This document shows, piece after piece, positions 36,554-46,864 of a stretch of DNA of 64,000 nucleotides. The stretch's first letter is position 1; every line of letters starts with the position of its first letter. Below the pieces are notes generated by a model that saw nothing but the letters and a program-made list of their open reading frames with translations, did no database searches and was not told the DNA's origin. The DNA lies in the NCBI GenBank assembly GCA_028288595.1, contig JAQBNK010000027.1:1-64000 (forward strand), given 5' to 3'. Origin of the DNA: Chitinophagaceae bacterium (GTDB taxonomy: Bacteria; Bacteroidota; Bacteroidia; Chitinophagales; Chitinophagaceae). A program made the position numbers and the translations under genes.

Positions 36554-37690
36554 TTAGTATGACCAGAGATTCTGTTCGTAATTGAAAATTTTCTCTTTAA
36601 TATTTTCTCCTTCAAGCAACCTGAATAAAGGATCTTTTATATATCCTGCCAGTGTTACGTCATTGGGATTATCCATGGTTGACTTTGTAATATAACTGCT
36701 AAACATGCGGCTCTCAAAAAGCTCTTCCCAGGTCATCCTGGCGCCATAATTTTTTGAGTTATAGACCTCTGCTTTGGACAATGCTGTTCTTAAGTCAGGG
36801 TAATATACCCAGAAAAGAGGCCTTTCGCTGTTTGGAACGGTTTCACCTGTTGATAATTTAAAACCCATTACCGGCGCAATACCCAATATTCTTACAAACA
36901 TTCTGCTGGATTCTTTATCGAAAACCCACTCCTCTTTAATCCGGAACTTATAGATGGAATCGGGGTCCACCGCTTTAGGCCGAACCTGGTATCCCGACAC
37001 ATTACCTTCCATGTCATACTTCTTCGATGTATCCAGTCCTCCTCCAAAAGAAGCAATAGCCTGCTCCGGTGTAATAGGGGTAGTAAACCTGTCATCTTCC
37101 CCACTGAAAGCCATTACACTGTCTTCTTTCAGCGCTCTTAACAAGATGGAAATAAACCTTTGATTCCCGTTATCTTCCGTAGCAGCATAACGAAAAGGCT
37201 GATTCATTTTTTCCCTCGTATCTATTTCACGCCATATCCTTACACGAAAAACGGCATCATCTTCCCTGATGTTCTCATATTCCAGCGGTCTGCGGTCTTT
37301 AACAAGATTGCGTTCTATGGATGCGTCGTTGCGTAAAGATCTTTTTACGGTATCAATTAATCCACCACTGGTGCTTTTTACTACTTCTATAGGTAACGTA
37401 TCGGTTCTGGGTCTATTGGTATTAGCTGTATTACCAGCGGCTCCATTGTTACCTGTTGCACCATTATTACCGTTACTATAATTACTCCGTCCTGTAGTGT
37501 TCGGAGTAGTTGTGCCAGGCGCAGGCTTAGATGTTGTATTAGGTGCAGGCTTATTGGCAGGTGCGCCTCCGTAATTACTCCGCTGAGTAGAAGTACGCGG
37601 ATTTGCCTGCGGTTTACGCTGGGCATTTACCTGCACTGCCACACTAAGCACCGCGGTAATCAATAACAAAGAAAAAAACTTCTGCCTCAT
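36554..37690 (-). CDS. gldN: Gliding motility / type IX secretion protein GldN
   Basis: This 378-aa periplasmic protein has a signal peptide (MRQKFFSLLLITAVLSVAVQVNAQ). A low-complexity Asn/Pro/Thr/Gly linker follows (about residues 25-95) and then the conserved GldN/PorN domain. The domain contains REIDTREKMNQPF (about 155) and MEGNVSGYQVRPKAVD (about 235). The inner ATG giving MRQKF is chosen over one two codons upstream. It is the last gene of gldKLMN and follows gldM by ten bases. GldN forms the periplasmic ring with GldK. Confidence 0.94.
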   Translation of the reverse strand: MRQKFFSLLLITAVLSVAVQVNAQRKPQANPRTSTQRSNYGGAPANKPAPNTTSKPAPGTTTPNTTGRSNYSNGNNGATGNNGAAGNTANTNRPRTDTLPIEVVKSTSGGLIDTVKRSLRNDASIERNLVKDRRPLEYENIREDDAVFRVRIWREIDTREKMNQPFRYAATEDNGNQRFISILLRALKEDSVMAFSGEDDRFTTPITPEQAIASFGGGLDTSKKYDMEGNVSGYQVRPKAVDPDSIYKFRIKEEWVFDKESSRMFVRILGIAPVMGFKLSTGETVPNSERPLFWVYYPDLRTALSKAEVYNSKNYGARMTWEELFESRMFSSYITKSTMDNPNDVTLAGYIKDPLFRLLEGENIKEKIFNYEQNLWSY

Positions 37691-37700
37691 AAACATTTTA

Positions 37701-39230
37701 TTAATAGAGGTTAAAAATAATTGGTGGTAAATTTCTTTTTCCGCCCGGACCTGATGCCTCGATATTGTCTATTGTAACAGAGGTGCCCGGTTTAACTCTT
37801 TCTATCAGATCTCTTACACTATTAAACGAAAAACCATTTACATCTCTATAAGCAAGTTCCGGAAATCCGGCCCCTGTAAATACCATTGTAAATCCTGTTA
37901 CGGTAAATTTGACGCCCTCGAAAACAAAATTTTCAAGATCGGCTCTTACACCAGCCTGGGCTTTGAAATCATTTACACGCATTCTGCCCCCTTTGCTAGC
38001 GCCCACTTTGGCTAATGGATCGGGAACGCTTCGTACCCTAAAAGTAAAAGGAGTCGTTTTTCCTTCGGTACTCACATTTATGGTCGTGGTGCCGGGGGTC
38101 GTTACCCGTGCAATGTATTGACCGTTCCCTTTATTTTGAAGAGAGCCACCACCACCGGAAATACCTACCTGCACCGCTTCAGCCCCTTTACCACCACCAC
38201 CAGTTATTGTAAGCGGATTATCAAGATCAATATAAAGAACTTTAACGGCGTCAGCACTTACCGAAGCACCGGTTGGGGCGCCTACTGTATACTGAACCGT
38301 TTTAGGGATAGAAGCTTTTGTTCCATCTGGTTTAGTAAACGAAATATTAACAATTTTAGTATAAGTGCCAGGGCCTCCAACGATCGTTTTATATGCAGCC
38401 ACACCCTCAGCATTTAGCGAAACCACTGACCCATCGACTGTAACAGTTGGCTGGGCCGCTTTACTAAAAGCACCCACGCCTGCAGTGATTTCCAGCTGCT
38501 GTCCCGGCATCAGGTATTGAGAATTAGTCCCGGCAAAAGCCTGAAACTCGTTATACACCAGAATAACCTCTCCCACTTTCCGGTGACAAAAATCAACAAC
38601 CTGGGCCTCTGAATTTTTTACATCGTTCTGGAACTTGCTTAATATCGTAATTGCTGCAATTGTAGGCGTCATATGAAAATATGCCGTAGACCAGTCTTTA
38701 CGGCTTGCCTCATTATTGCTTTTCGGCATTCTTAAATCTATAGGAAGCGACCTGTCGAATTCAGCTTTTATATCAGGATGAATCGATAAGATATCATTCC
38801 TGAATTTTTCTAACCTGCTTTTTAATTCTTTTCCTCTCGGACCATCAACAAGTACCCTTGTTGCAGCTTCCAGATCATCCTCTTTATAAGTGGTATCTTT
38901 TGGTGGATTAAATCCAGCTGCTTTTTTCAGTTCAAGTTTTAATCCATCAATGTAAGTATACAGTTCATCCGACATTTGCTTGGCATGTTCTGCACGCGGA
39001 TACCATTCTTTAGCCCGTTCAGCAGTTTTCGGGTCATTTAATTTCTGCTGAAAAGATTTGAATATATCTACATTCTTACTTTCAATAGTGTTATTAGCAT
39101 TTTGTAAACTTCCGTCAACAGTTTTAAAGGCATTCAGAATTTCAGCAGATACATTTAGTGCCAGCAATGCTGTCAGCACCAAATACATCAGGTTGATCAT
39201 CTTTTGCCGTGGCTCTTTGGGTAGTGCCAT
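37701..39230 (-). CDS. gldM: Gliding motility / type IX secretion protein GldM
   Basis: This 509-aa protein begins with a short cytoplasmic tail and one transmembrane helix (NLMYLVLTALLALNVSA, about residues 13-29). Long periplasmic helical and beta domains follow, with a glycine-rich stretch (ITGGGGKGAEAVQVGISGGG, about 338-357). With GldL it forms the proton-driven motor of type IX secretion. It follows gldL by 42 bases. Length is close to that of PorM. Confidence 0.95.
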   Translation of the reverse strand: MALPKEPRQKMINLMYLVLTALLALNVSAEILNAFKTVDGSLQNANNTIESKNVDIFKSFQQKLNDPKTAERAKEWYPRAEHAKQMSDELYTYIDGLKLELKKAAGFNPPKDTTYKEDDLEAATRVLVDGPRGKELKSRLEKFRNDILSIHPDIKAEFDRSLPIDLRMPKSNNEASRKDWSTAYFHMTPTIAAITILSKFQNDVKNSEAQVVDFCHRKVGEVILVYNEFQAFAGTNSQYLMPGQQLEITAGVGAFSKAAQPTVTVDGSVVSLNAEGVAAYKTIVGGPGTYTKIVNISFTKPDGTKASIPKTVQYTVGAPTGASVSADAVKVLYIDLDNPLTITGGGGKGAEAVQVGISGGGGSLQNKGNGQYIARVTTPGTTTINVSTEGKTTPFTFRVRSVPDPLAKVGASKGGRMRVNDFKAQAGVRADLENFVFEGVKFTVTGFTMVFTGAGFPELAYRDVNGFSFNSVRDLIERVKPGTSVTIDNIEASGPGGKRNLPPIIFNLY

Positions 39231-39272
39231 AATTTATTCTGACTTTTTAATTTTTTGAATGAATATGATCAA

Positions 39273-40043
39273 TTATCTGTTACCCTGCATAGCACTTAGC
39301 ATATTACCATAAATATTATTCAGCTTAGCCAAATTGCTTGCAAGAGCGGCAATCTGCTGCTGCGCTTTCATCGCATCATCAGCACTATTTTGCATAGCAG
39401 CAGAAGCTTCAGCGAGTTTACCATAAAACTGGTTAAGCGATTTAAGGTGATTATTACTCTCCTGCAATTCTAATTCGTAAATAGTATTAAGAGAAGATAG
39501 ATTTTTAGTGAGCACCTGCACTTGATCATTATATACTTTGGTGCTTTCCCCAGCGGCGCTAAAAGCACCCATAGCAGTTGCAGCAGTGGTATAAGAAGTG
39601 GTTACCGATGTAAGTGCCTGTGCAGCTTCGCGGGTTTTCTGCGTATATTCTCCCGTTGCTGCGACTGCATCACCAATGCTCCCCATATTTTCTACAGTAG
39701 TGCCTAATTTTTGAAATCCAGCACTCAATTTAGAAAGATTAGCCGGGGTAATATCTGCCTCCTGAAGCATTTTTTCCATGCTTTTTAAGGCCGTGTTAGT
39801 TTTATCTTTTTCCGGAACTATTACCGCATCCATATGCGGATCGCTCACCGCCGGAAAATACAGGTATAATAAACCATAAACAAGGAATACGATCGCCTCT
39901 GTAGTAAGACCAATTTTTAACCACATATCAGCATCCGAGGTATGAAGAATTTTTCTCAATGCGCCCCAAATAACTATCGCTGCGGCGATCGACACAAAAA
40001 TATCTACTACTTTACTTACTTTGGATGGAATAGCAACTGCCAT
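39273..40043 (-). CDS. gldL: Gliding motility / type IX secretion protein GldL
   Basis: This 256-aa inner-membrane protein has two N-terminal transmembrane helices (about residues 10-27 and 42-62). A long helical cytoplasmic domain rich in Ala/Gln/Ser follows (about 90-256). This is the PorL/GldL layout, and the protein is the motor partner of GldM. It is separated from gldK by 99 bases that contain a strong hairpin. Confidence 0.94.
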   Translation of the reverse strand: MAVAIPSKVSKVVDIFVSIAAAIVIWGALRKILHTSDADMWLKIGLTTEAIVFLVYGLLYLYFPAVSDPHMDAVIVPEKDKTNTALKSMEKMLQEADITPANLSKLSAGFQKLGTTVENMGSIGDAVAATGEYTQKTREAAQALTSVTTSYTTAATAMGAFSAAGESTKVYNDQVQVLTKNLSSLNTIYELELQESNNHLKSLNQFYGKLAEASAAMQNSADDAMKAQQQIAALASNLAKLNNIYGNMLSAMQGNR

Positions 40044-40088
40044 AAAACGAATTTGATATTAATTGAAAATTAATGTTGATGTTTAGAT

Positions 40089-40131
40089 ATAAGAACAGGG
40101 ACAACTTGTATTGAAGTTATCCCTGTTCAAT
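40089..40131 (-). terminator. Strong hairpin between gldK and gldL
   Basis: GAACAGGGATAACTTC pairs with GAAGTTGTCCCTGTTC-like sequence in the complementary arm (one mismatch) around a short ATAC-type loop. The stem is about 15 bp, but the T-run after it on the minus strand is weak (TTCTTATATCT). It may attenuate or process the gldKLMN transcript and not end it fully. Confidence 0.6.
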
Positions 40132-40142
40132 TTTTAATATGT

Positions 40143-41426
40143 TTATTTTCTTTTTAATTGAGCAGGTAAATCAATCACACAACGGAACCCTATATAAGAT
40201 TTTGCAGAGTCCTGGTACTCATAATTACGGCTACTGTTCTGCAAGTAAAAACCTACGTCTTTCCAGCTTCCGCCTCTTAACACTTTTCTTTTCATCCTGG
40301 GAGGATCATTATCTTTTGCATTATATCTTATATCCGGATTCATGTCATGCTGAAAATTGTAAGCGCCTTCATAGAAATAAGAAGAGGTCCATTCAGCAAC
40401 ATTACCCGCCATGTTATAAAGACCAAAATCATTTGGCCAATAGGCATCCGCTCTTACAGTATAAAAACCTCCGTCTTCCGGATAGTTGCCACGACCGGGT
40501 TTAAAGTTGGCCAGTAAGCATCCTTTTTTATTTCTCAGGTAAGGGTTACCCCATGGAAACATAGATTGCGTGCGGCCGCCACGTGCTGCATATTCCCATT
40601 CTGCTTCTGTAGGAAGGCGGAAATCGCTTTCCTGTGCTTTTTTCTTTGCTTCAAGAAAACTGTTCAGGTAGTTAGTGCGCCAATTACAGAAAGCATTAGC
40701 CTGTTTCCAGGTTACACCCACTACAGGATAGTTACCATAGGAAGGATGGGCATAATATTTTTTTGTCATCGGCTCGTTATAAGAGTAAGAGAAGTCCCTC
40801 ATCCAAACGAGTGTATCCGGGTAAACCTGTTGATTGTACCGGTAGATGAAATCTTTTGCCGGACGGCCTGCATTTTCCCTTCGTGCCGCTTCTTTCAGAT
40901 CGTATTCCTGTACATTGTAAACAATTTTTGAAGGATCAAGATCCATCCGGTTATGAATCCGGTTATCAGGTGCAAGTATCAGCTTGGTCAGCCTTTCCAT
41001 AGTAGCCCTGTCACCCCATTTAATCGTTGGCGTTTTCTTCCAGTCAACAGCAGTATCACCGTTTGAACTTGTTTTTATAAAGCCAAGTTCAATTGCAGCC
41101 AATGAATCGCGGGTCCAGTTTACAAACTGGCGATAATCATTGTTCGTAATTTCTGTTGCATCCATCCAGAAACCATTGATGGAGACTTGCTTATTACGGG
41201 CCGTAAAATTGTAGTTGATGTCTTCATCGCTCGGTCCCATATGGAAGGTTCCCGGTGGCACATAGACCATCCCAAGTGGTTTCCCCATACTTGACCGCGT
41301 TGCAGGAGCTACCCCATGCAGTTGCCCGTCATTGGGTATACCTTTGACCTTACCTTTTTTGTTACAGCTAACTGTACACAAGGATAAAGCAGTTAATGCG
41401 CTAAGCGCTAGTAATTGGATTTTCAT
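40143..41426 (-). CDS. gldK: Gliding motility lipoprotein GldK
   Basis: This 427-aa protein has a lipoprotein signal (MKIQLLALSALTALSLCTVSC) and a formylglycine-generating-enzyme/sulfatase-modifying fold. Fold signatures include MVYVPPGTFHMGPS (about residue 56), FRLPTEAEWEYAARGG (about 278) and MAGNVAEWTSS (about 345), with the C-terminal LRGGSW. GldK/PorK keeps the fold but serves as an outer-membrane ring component. The ATG giving MKIQLL is preferred to one four codons upstream. It is the first gene of gldKLMN. Confidence 0.94.
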   Translation of the reverse strand: MKIQLLALSALTALSLCTVSCNKKGKVKGIPNDGQLHGVAPATRSSMGKPLGMVYVPPGTFHMGPSDEDINYNFTARNKQVSINGFWMDATEITNNDYRQFVNWTRDSLAAIELGFIKTSSNGDTAVDWKKTPTIKWGDRATMERLTKLILAPDNRIHNRMDLDPSKIVYNVQEYDLKEAARRENAGRPAKDFIYRYNQQVYPDTLVWMRDFSYSYNEPMTKKYYAHPSYGNYPVVGVTWKQANAFCNWRTNYLNSFLEAKKKAQESDFRLPTEAEWEYAARGGRTQSMFPWGNPYLRNKKGCLLANFKPGRGNYPEDGGFYTVRADAYWPNDFGLYNMAGNVAEWTSSYFYEGAYNFQHDMNPDIRYNAKDNDPPRMKRKVLRGGSWKDVGFYLQNSSRNYEYQDSAKSYIGFRCVIDLPAQLKRK

Positions 41427-41581
41427 TCTACTATACATCTTTATAAGGGCAGCACTAAAGCAAATGTAATGTTATTTTCTTTTTATTATAACCGAATGGA
41501 ACTAACATAAATGTGTTAACCATGCAGTTGCATAAACTATATAAACGGTTAAATTTTGAACAAATTGCGTTTAATACTTTT

Positions 41582-43612
41582 TTAATTCTGAAGGAGCTCT
41601 ACCAGTTTTGTTATGCTGTCAACTGGCTGTTTGCAAGAATACAGCTTACACAGATATATTAATGTCTGATGAGCCTGAAACTTGTCTTTTAGAAGGGTAA
41701 AAGTGTCGTTTTCGGTTTCGCTAAACATTAAAACCCTGTCCGGGATATATAAACGATTAATTTCTTCATTTAGTTGTATCGCTGTTTTTCCCACTACAGC
41801 AATTTCCCTGATACCCATTATTAAAGACTGGTACAGGCTGGCCCAATAACCAAATGAAGCAGGATATTTTGTAATTGCGCTCCGGAGGTTAGCGACCATT
41901 TGTACTGATCTTTCCATCCACTCACTTTTATCAAAAACGATTGAAAGATAAGCCAGGTTAAAGGCCATAACGCCATTGGGTGATGGAATGGCCCCATCAT
42001 GAAGCTCTTTTTTTCGTGCGATAACATCTGTCTGGTCTCTACGGGTATAATAAAAATACGCTTCATTTTCATCGGCGTAATTTTCATTGATGATTTTGGT
42101 TAATGCCTCCGCCTTCACCAATAATTCGTGATCTCCGGATATTTCCTGCAGCGCAATATAGGCCTGAACGAGATAGGCAAGGTCGTCCAGGAATGCCGGC
42201 TGTTTCGGTTGTCCTTTTTGAACAGAATGAAACCATTGATCTTTCTGAAAAAAGTTTTTTTCAATAAATTCAATTGTTCTGGCAGCTGTCTGCATCATAG
42301 ATGTGTCACTTAGCGCACCAGCCGCTTTACTTAGCGCAGTTACCAGTAAGGCATTCCATCCCAGTAGAATTTTATCATCAAGCCCTGGCTTCACTCTTTT
42401 AGTTCTTGCCTTAAGCAATAACTCTTTGCACCGGCCTATTGTTTCATCAAATGATTCAGGTGTTAAGTTATTTTCTTTAGCTATCCCGGCACGGTCCAGG
42501 GGCATCCAGAGGATATTCGTATGCTCCCAATTTCCTTTATCCGTAATATCGAAGGTTCGGCAGAATATATCCGCGTCCTTGCCAAGCAATTCCATGATCT
42601 CCTGTTTGGCCCAGGTATAATATTTCCCTTCCACTCCCTCACTATCCGCATCATAGGCACTGTAAAAGGCGCCGTCATTATCCCTCATTTCCGTTTGCAA
42701 AAATGAAACTGTCTCTTTTATACAATCCGCATAATGCTTTTTTCCTGTGAGCTGAAAAGCTTCTGCCATTACTGAAATCAGCAATGCATTATCATAAAGC
42801 ATCTTTTCAAAATGCGGGGCCAGCCATTTCTCATCGGTACTATACCGGGCAAAGCCACCACCCAACTGGTCATATATACCACCGGATATCATTTTATCAA
42901 GACTTAGCAGTGCTTGTTTTTTTGCTTCTTCATTTTTAGCATAATATGCATGGCGTAAAAGAAACTGGATCGAAAATGTTTGTGGAAACTTTGGCGCATT
43001 ACCAAAACCACCCCACTGTTTATCAGCTGATGCCAGCATTTTTTCGCTGATCATATCCAAATCTTCCATCTTAATTTCCTGCTTAACAGGTTGAAAAAAA
43101 ACACCGTTAGACTGATTAATATGGGCCGTTAATGCTTCGGCCTGATCAGTCACTTCTTTTTGCCTGTTTTGCCACGCGTCATTGACCGCCAATAAAACTT
43201 CTGTCCAGCTCATCCGGTTAAAAGCCCGCTTCGGCGGAAAATAAGTTCCTCCATAAAAAGGCTTTTTTTCCGGTGTAAGGAAAACATTTAAGGGCCATCC
43301 GCCACTCCCACTCATTGCCTGAACTGCATCCATATAAATATGATCAAGATCGGGTCGTTCCTCACGATCTATTTTTATGTTGATGAAGTGCTGGTTCATT
43401 ACTGCGGCCGTTGCCTCATCTTCAAAACTTTCCCTTTCCATTACATGACACCAATGGCAGGCTGCATAACCAATACTTACAAGAATGGGTTTATGTTCTG
43501 CCACTGCTTTATTTAATGCTTCATCACCCCAGGAATACCAGTCAACAGGATTATGGGCATGTTGTAATAAATACGGACTGGTTTCCTTTGCAAGCCGGTT
43601 GGTAAATTTCAT
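41582..43612 (-). CDS. DUF255/thioredoxin-domain protein (YyaL type)
   Basis: This 676-aa protein has an N-terminal thioredoxin-like domain with the diagnostic CHWCHVM motif (about residue 51) and [15 protein letters not shown] (about 80). [11 protein letters not shown] (about 103) also matches. An alpha/alpha-toroid domain like that of N-acylglucosamine epimerases follows. The family is also known as spermatogenesis-associated protein 20. The biochemical role is not established. It lies upstream of gldK with no clear operon link, and a strong terminator separates it from hemD. Confidence 0.9.
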   Translation of the reverse strand: MKFTNRLAKETSPYLLQHAHNPVDWYSWGDEALNKAVAEHKPILVSIGYAACHWCHVMERESFEDEATAAVMNQHFINIKIDREERPDLDHIYMDAVQAMSGSGGWPLNVFLTPEKKPFYGGTYFPPKRAFNRMSWTEVLLAVNDAWQNRQKEVTDQAEALTAHINQSNGVFFQPVKQEIKMEDLDMISEKMLASADKQWGGFGNAPKFPQTFSIQFLLRHAYYAKNEEAKKQALLSLDKMISGGIYDQLGGGFARYSTDEKWLAPHFEKMLYDNALLISVMAEAFQLTGKKHYADCIKETVSFLQTEMRDNDGAFYSAYDADSEGVEGKYYTWAKQEIMELLGKDADIFCRTFDITDKGNWEHTNILWMPLDRAGIAKENNLTPESFDETIGRCKELLLKARTKRVKPGLDDKILLGWNALLVTALSKAAGALSDTSMMQTAARTIEFIEKNFFQKDQWFHSVQKGQPKQPAFLDDLAYLVQAYIALQEISGDHELLVKAEALTKIINENYADENEAYFYYTRRDQTDVIARKKELHDGAIPSPNGVMAFNLAYLSIVFDKSEWMERSVQMVANLRSAITKYPASFGYWASLYQSLIMGIREIAVVGKTAIQLNEEINRLYIPDRVLMFSETENDTFTLLKDKFQAHQTLIYLCKLYSCKQPVDSITKLVELLQN

Positions 43613-43640
43613 TAGTGCATCATTTTACCGCGTTTCACTG

Positions 43641-43666
43641 AAAAAAAAATCCCGCAAATTGCGGGA
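43641..43666 (-). terminator. Intrinsic terminator after hemD
   Basis: Read on the minus strand, ATCCCGCAA pairs with TTGCGGGAT almost without a loop and is followed by nine T. It starts about 20 bases past the hemD stop, and ends the DUF4271-hemD transcript. Confidence 0.9.
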
Positions 43667-43686
43667 TCGGGTATAGGTCAAATTTA

Positions 43687-44484
43687 CTATTTCTTTTTGG
43701 AGAGCGAAGATAAATACTGGTCAATTGCCGCGACCATACTTGGAGACTGCGGAGCAGGAGCTTTGATCTCCAGTTTCAGACCGGCTTCCTCTAGTGCTTT
43801 AGCAGTATTATTTCCAAAAGCTCCCATCGTAGTACCATTTTGCTGATAGCCGGGGTAATTATCAAAAAGACTTTTCACGCCGCTTGGTGTGAAAAAACAA
43901 ATGAGGTCGAATGTTTCTTTATCAAGGACCGGTTTTATATCATTACTAACTGTTCTGTACATAAATGCCAGCTCGTATTCGCATTTATTTGTTTTCAGCC
44001 AGTTTACAATTTCATTATCCTGCTGGTTTTCGCTGCAGACATATAAAAAACGCTCATTTTCTTTGTGCCTGTTGATCACATCAAAAAGACTTTTATTTGT
44101 TCCATCTGCCCCGTAAAATACTTTCCGTTTCCTGTACAGTATAAATTTTTGCAGGTAGAGTGCCACAGCTTCGGTAATACAGAAATACTTAGTATCCTGG
44201 CCTATAACAATTTTCATTTCTTCACACATCCTGAAGAAGTGATCAATGGCATTACGGCTGGTAAGAATAACGGCAGAATAAGCAGCGATATCTATTTTTT
44301 GTTTACGAAAATCCCGGGCGGCAATCGGCTCCAGTTTAATAAAAGGATGAAAAGCAAGCTCAAGATTATGCTTTTTAGCCAGCTCGAAATAAGGCGATTT
44401 ATCACTATCCGGCCTCGGCTGGGTTATCAGAATCTTCCTGGCAAGTTTAGAACTGCTTCCGTTTTTGGCCCCGTTTTTAACCAT
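43687..44484 (-). CDS. hemD: Uroporphyrinogen-III synthase
   Basis: This 265-aa protein is the HemD-type alpha/beta two-domain enzyme that cyclises hydroxymethylbilane in haem and B12 synthesis. Conserved features are AVILTSRNAIDHFFR (about residue 65), the KVFYGADGTNKS segment (about 120) and FFTPSGVKSLF (about 200). The family is very divergent, so the call rests on these and on its neighbour DUF4271, with which it is commonly paired in Bacteroidetes. Confidence 0.85.
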   Translation of the reverse strand: MVKNGAKNGSSSKLARKILITQPRPDSDKSPYFELAKKHNLELAFHPFIKLEPIAARDFRKQKIDIAAYSAVILTSRNAIDHFFRMCEEMKIVIGQDTKYFCITEAVALYLQKFILYRKRKVFYGADGTNKSLFDVINRHKENERFLYVCSENQQDNEIVNWLKTNKCEYELAFMYRTVSNDIKPVLDKETFDLICFFTPSGVKSLFDNYPGYQQNGTTMGAFGNNTAKALEEAGLKLEIKAPAPQSPSMVAAIDQYLSSLSKKK

Positions 44485-44510
44485 TTCTACAGCGTCTGTA
44501 TGTTACAAAT

Positions 44511-45467
44511 TTAAATACTTCCGCCTAACTGGTCTCTAAACAACTTATAAATAACCAGCAAGGGAGCAATTTCAACGGCGCAAAGGTAAATAAAAAAATG
44601 TAAGGCATTTACGTGGAGATCGTACCTGAGGCTGCTAAAGGAAACGATATACCTGTAAATAAACATCAGAACAACAATTGCAACTGCCACCGTAGCAGCA
44701 ACACCCGATAATGCAGGCGTTGAGAAAGCCATTAGCAAAAGGCAGGGAATCAGTGCGATACCCACAATTTTATTAATAAAAAACACAATAAAAGAATAAA
44801 TTCCTGCTACTTCTCTCACATGAAATACCCAACCAGCGAACAACAGAAATAAATATTTGGTTAAATAAATTGATGCCAGGATGATGACTGCTTTCCCGGC
44901 TAATTTCCAAAAATCCTCCTCCATCCAATTTTTTTCAACACTTAAAAGGGCTATAAATAATCCTCCGGCAACGATAAAAAGCAGGTTGAACAATAAAGAA
45001 GGCAAAAAATCCTGGGATAATTGTTCTCTTGTTTGCCTTTGCCTGAAAGAACTCTGGCTAAACAACCGGAAAATGCTTTGAAAATAACGGGGAAATATCA
45101 GACGAAGGAACCCGATAAATATCAGCAGGCTGGCAAAAGCATAAAAAAGATAATCTTTTGATTGAAACTGCTTTTCTTTTTCCAGGAGATAAACTGCGGG
45201 TTTATTGAAGAGCTGACCTTTAAATATCTTTTGAAAAAGACTGTCATCTCTCCAGGTTAATTTCCTTGCAACCGGCGCAGGAGCAATAACCACTACAGAA
45301 TCTTTATGAAGTGAATCTCTAAAAATGGAATCCTGTTGTACGGTGGTGGAATCATGCGAGGCGGGAAGCCCCTGCTTTACCGTGGTATCTGACTGGCTAA
45401 AAGCGGTGACATTAAAAAAAAGAAATAATATGATTGCCTGCAACTTCACTATGGCAAAAATATCCAT
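44511..45467 (-). CDS. DUF4271 membrane protein
   Basis: This 318-aa protein has a signal-like N-terminus (ending FNVTAFSQ). A Ser/Thr/Asp-rich outer segment with KLTWRDDSLFQKIF (about 80) follows, and then five to six transmembrane helices (about residues 105-315). This is the DUF4271 layout. The ATG giving MDIFAIV is preferred over an upstream TTG (45485). It precedes hemD by 26 bases and probably shares a transcript. Function is unknown. Confidence 0.8.
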   Translation of the reverse strand: MDIFAIVKLQAIILFLFFNVTAFSQSDTTVKQGLPASHDSTTVQQDSIFRDSLHKDSVVVIAPAPVARKLTWRDDSLFQKIFKGQLFNKPAVYLLEKEKQFQSKDYLFYAFASLLIFIGFLRLIFPRYFQSIFRLFSQSSFRQRQTREQLSQDFLPSLLFNLLFIVAGGLFIALLSVEKNWMEEDFWKLAGKAVIILASIYLTKYLFLLFAGWVFHVREVAGIYSFIVFFINKIVGIALIPCLLLMAFSTPALSGVAATVAVAIVVLMFIYRYIVSFSSLRYDLHVNALHFFIYLCAVEIAPLLVIYKLFRDQLGGSI

Positions 45468-45622
45468 CCCTGCACCAACTGTCAAAATAATGCTGAATAT
45501 GCCATATGAATTTTTGATTGATTAAAATTCAGCGGCTGCCCGTTTGTGGTTCCCATTGCATAGGTCAGTAAAAAAATCAAACAATAATATTGAGCTAAGT
45601 TTGCGTTCTTCATATTTTTTCT

Positions 45623-46747
45623 ATGGCTGGCCTTTATATTCATATTCCCTTTTGCCGTAAGGCCTGTCATTATTGTAATTTTCATTTTTCCACCACGCTT
45701 AACCAGAAAGATGAATTGGTAAATTGCCTGGGCCGTGAAATCAGATTGCAAAGCGGCTACCTGCAAGACCGAATTAACAGTATCTATTTTGGCGGAGGAA
45801 CGCCATCACTGCTAACTATCCCTCAAATCCATCAATTACTCGATACCATAAAAAAAATATTTGTGGTCGATGATGATGCGGAGATCAGTTTTGAGTGTAA
45901 TCCTGATGATATAAGTGGAGAACTACTGGCCGGATGGAAATTTTCCGGCATTAACAGGCTCAGTATAGGAACGCAATCTTTTTTTGATAAACATCTCCAA
46001 TGGATGAACAGGGCACATAATTCTAACCAGGCAAAAACTGCAATTGAACTGGCCCGTCAAATCGGTTTTGAAAATCTTACAATCGATCTTATATATGGTG
46101 TACCCGGAATGAGCGATGAGGAGTGGAAAGAAAATGTAGCCACTGCAATTAATTTAAATGTTCCGCATTTATCCTGTTATGCACTCACCATTGAAGAAGG
46201 CACAGCGCTTCATAAACTGATAGGAAAGGGAGAAAAAGAAAACATTCATCAGGATGTTCAGAGTCATCAATTCGAATTACTTACCGGGTGGTTAAAGGAA
46301 GCCGGTTATGAACACTACGAAATATCAAATTTTGCAAAACCAGGATGCAGGAGCCGGCATAACAGCAGCTACTGGAAAGCACAACCTTACCTCGGAATCG
46401 GCCCTTCTGCTCATTCTTATAACGGCCATAGCCGTCAATGGAATGTAAGTAATAACAGCCTCTATATTCAAAGCTTAAAAAATAATATTATTCCTTTTGA
46501 AAAGGAGGAGCTTACCGAACAACAACGCTTCAATGAAAAATTAATGACATCCCTGAGAACGATGGAAGGCTTGTCGTTGCAGGAAGTATCCGCCCAGTTT
46601 GATCATCAAAAACTTAAACAATTATTATCAGGAGCTTCTAAATTTATCTCTGATAAAATGATGATCAACCAGGATGAAAGATTAGTACTTACAGAAAAGG
46701 GGAAATTATTTGCAGATGGAATAGCAGCAGCGTTATTCCTTGTTTAA
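45623..46747 (+). CDS. hemW: Radical SAM haem chaperone HemW
   Basis: This 374-aa protein opens MAGLYIHIPFCRKACHYCNF, with the CxxxCxxC iron-sulfur motif of radical SAM enzymes within 20 residues. It continues with YFGGGTPSLL (about 52), RLSIGTQSF (about 110) and the C-terminal HemW domain. HemW inserts or delivers haem; it is not the oxygen-independent CPO despite similarity. It overlaps a possible 33-aa ORF on the other strand by four bases. Confidence 0.94.
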   Translation: MAGLYIHIPFCRKACHYCNFHFSTTLNQKDELVNCLGREIRLQSGYLQDRINSIYFGGGTPSLLTIPQIHQLLDTIKKIFVVDDDAEISFECNPDDISGELLAGWKFSGINRLSIGTQSFFDKHLQWMNRAHNSNQAKTAIELARQIGFENLTIDLIYGVPGMSDEEWKENVATAINLNVPHLSCYALTIEEGTALHKLIGKGEKENIHQDVQSHQFELLTGWLKEAGYEHYEISNFAKPGCRSRHNSSYWKAQPYLGIGPSAHSYNGHSRQWNVSNNSLYIQSLKNNIIPFEKEELTEQQRFNEKLMTSLRTMEGLSLQEVSAQFDHQKLKQLLSGASKFISDKMMINQDERLVLTEKGKLFADGIAAALFLV

Positions 46748-46845
46748 TGGCTGTGCCTTTTCAACCATTTGTGTAAATAATCGATTGCAATGATGGCAAC
46801 CATTGCTACAAGAAAAGCACCATATGTCGTTATGGAAACAGGCAT
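46744..46845 (-). CDS. Very small single-pass membrane protein (33 aa)
   Basis: A 33-codon frame encodes MPVSITTYGAFLVAMVAIIA followed by DYLHKWLKRHSH, one membrane helix with a basic C-terminal tail. It lies in the gap between gpsA and hemW and overlaps the hemW stop. The positive tail and hydrophobic core look non-random, but nothing was recognised and no clear ribosome site is seen. Confidence 0.35.
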   Translation of the reverse strand: MPVSITTYGAFLVAMVAIIAIDYLHKWLKRHSH

Positions 46846-46864
46846 GTTTAAAGTTACGAGTTAA

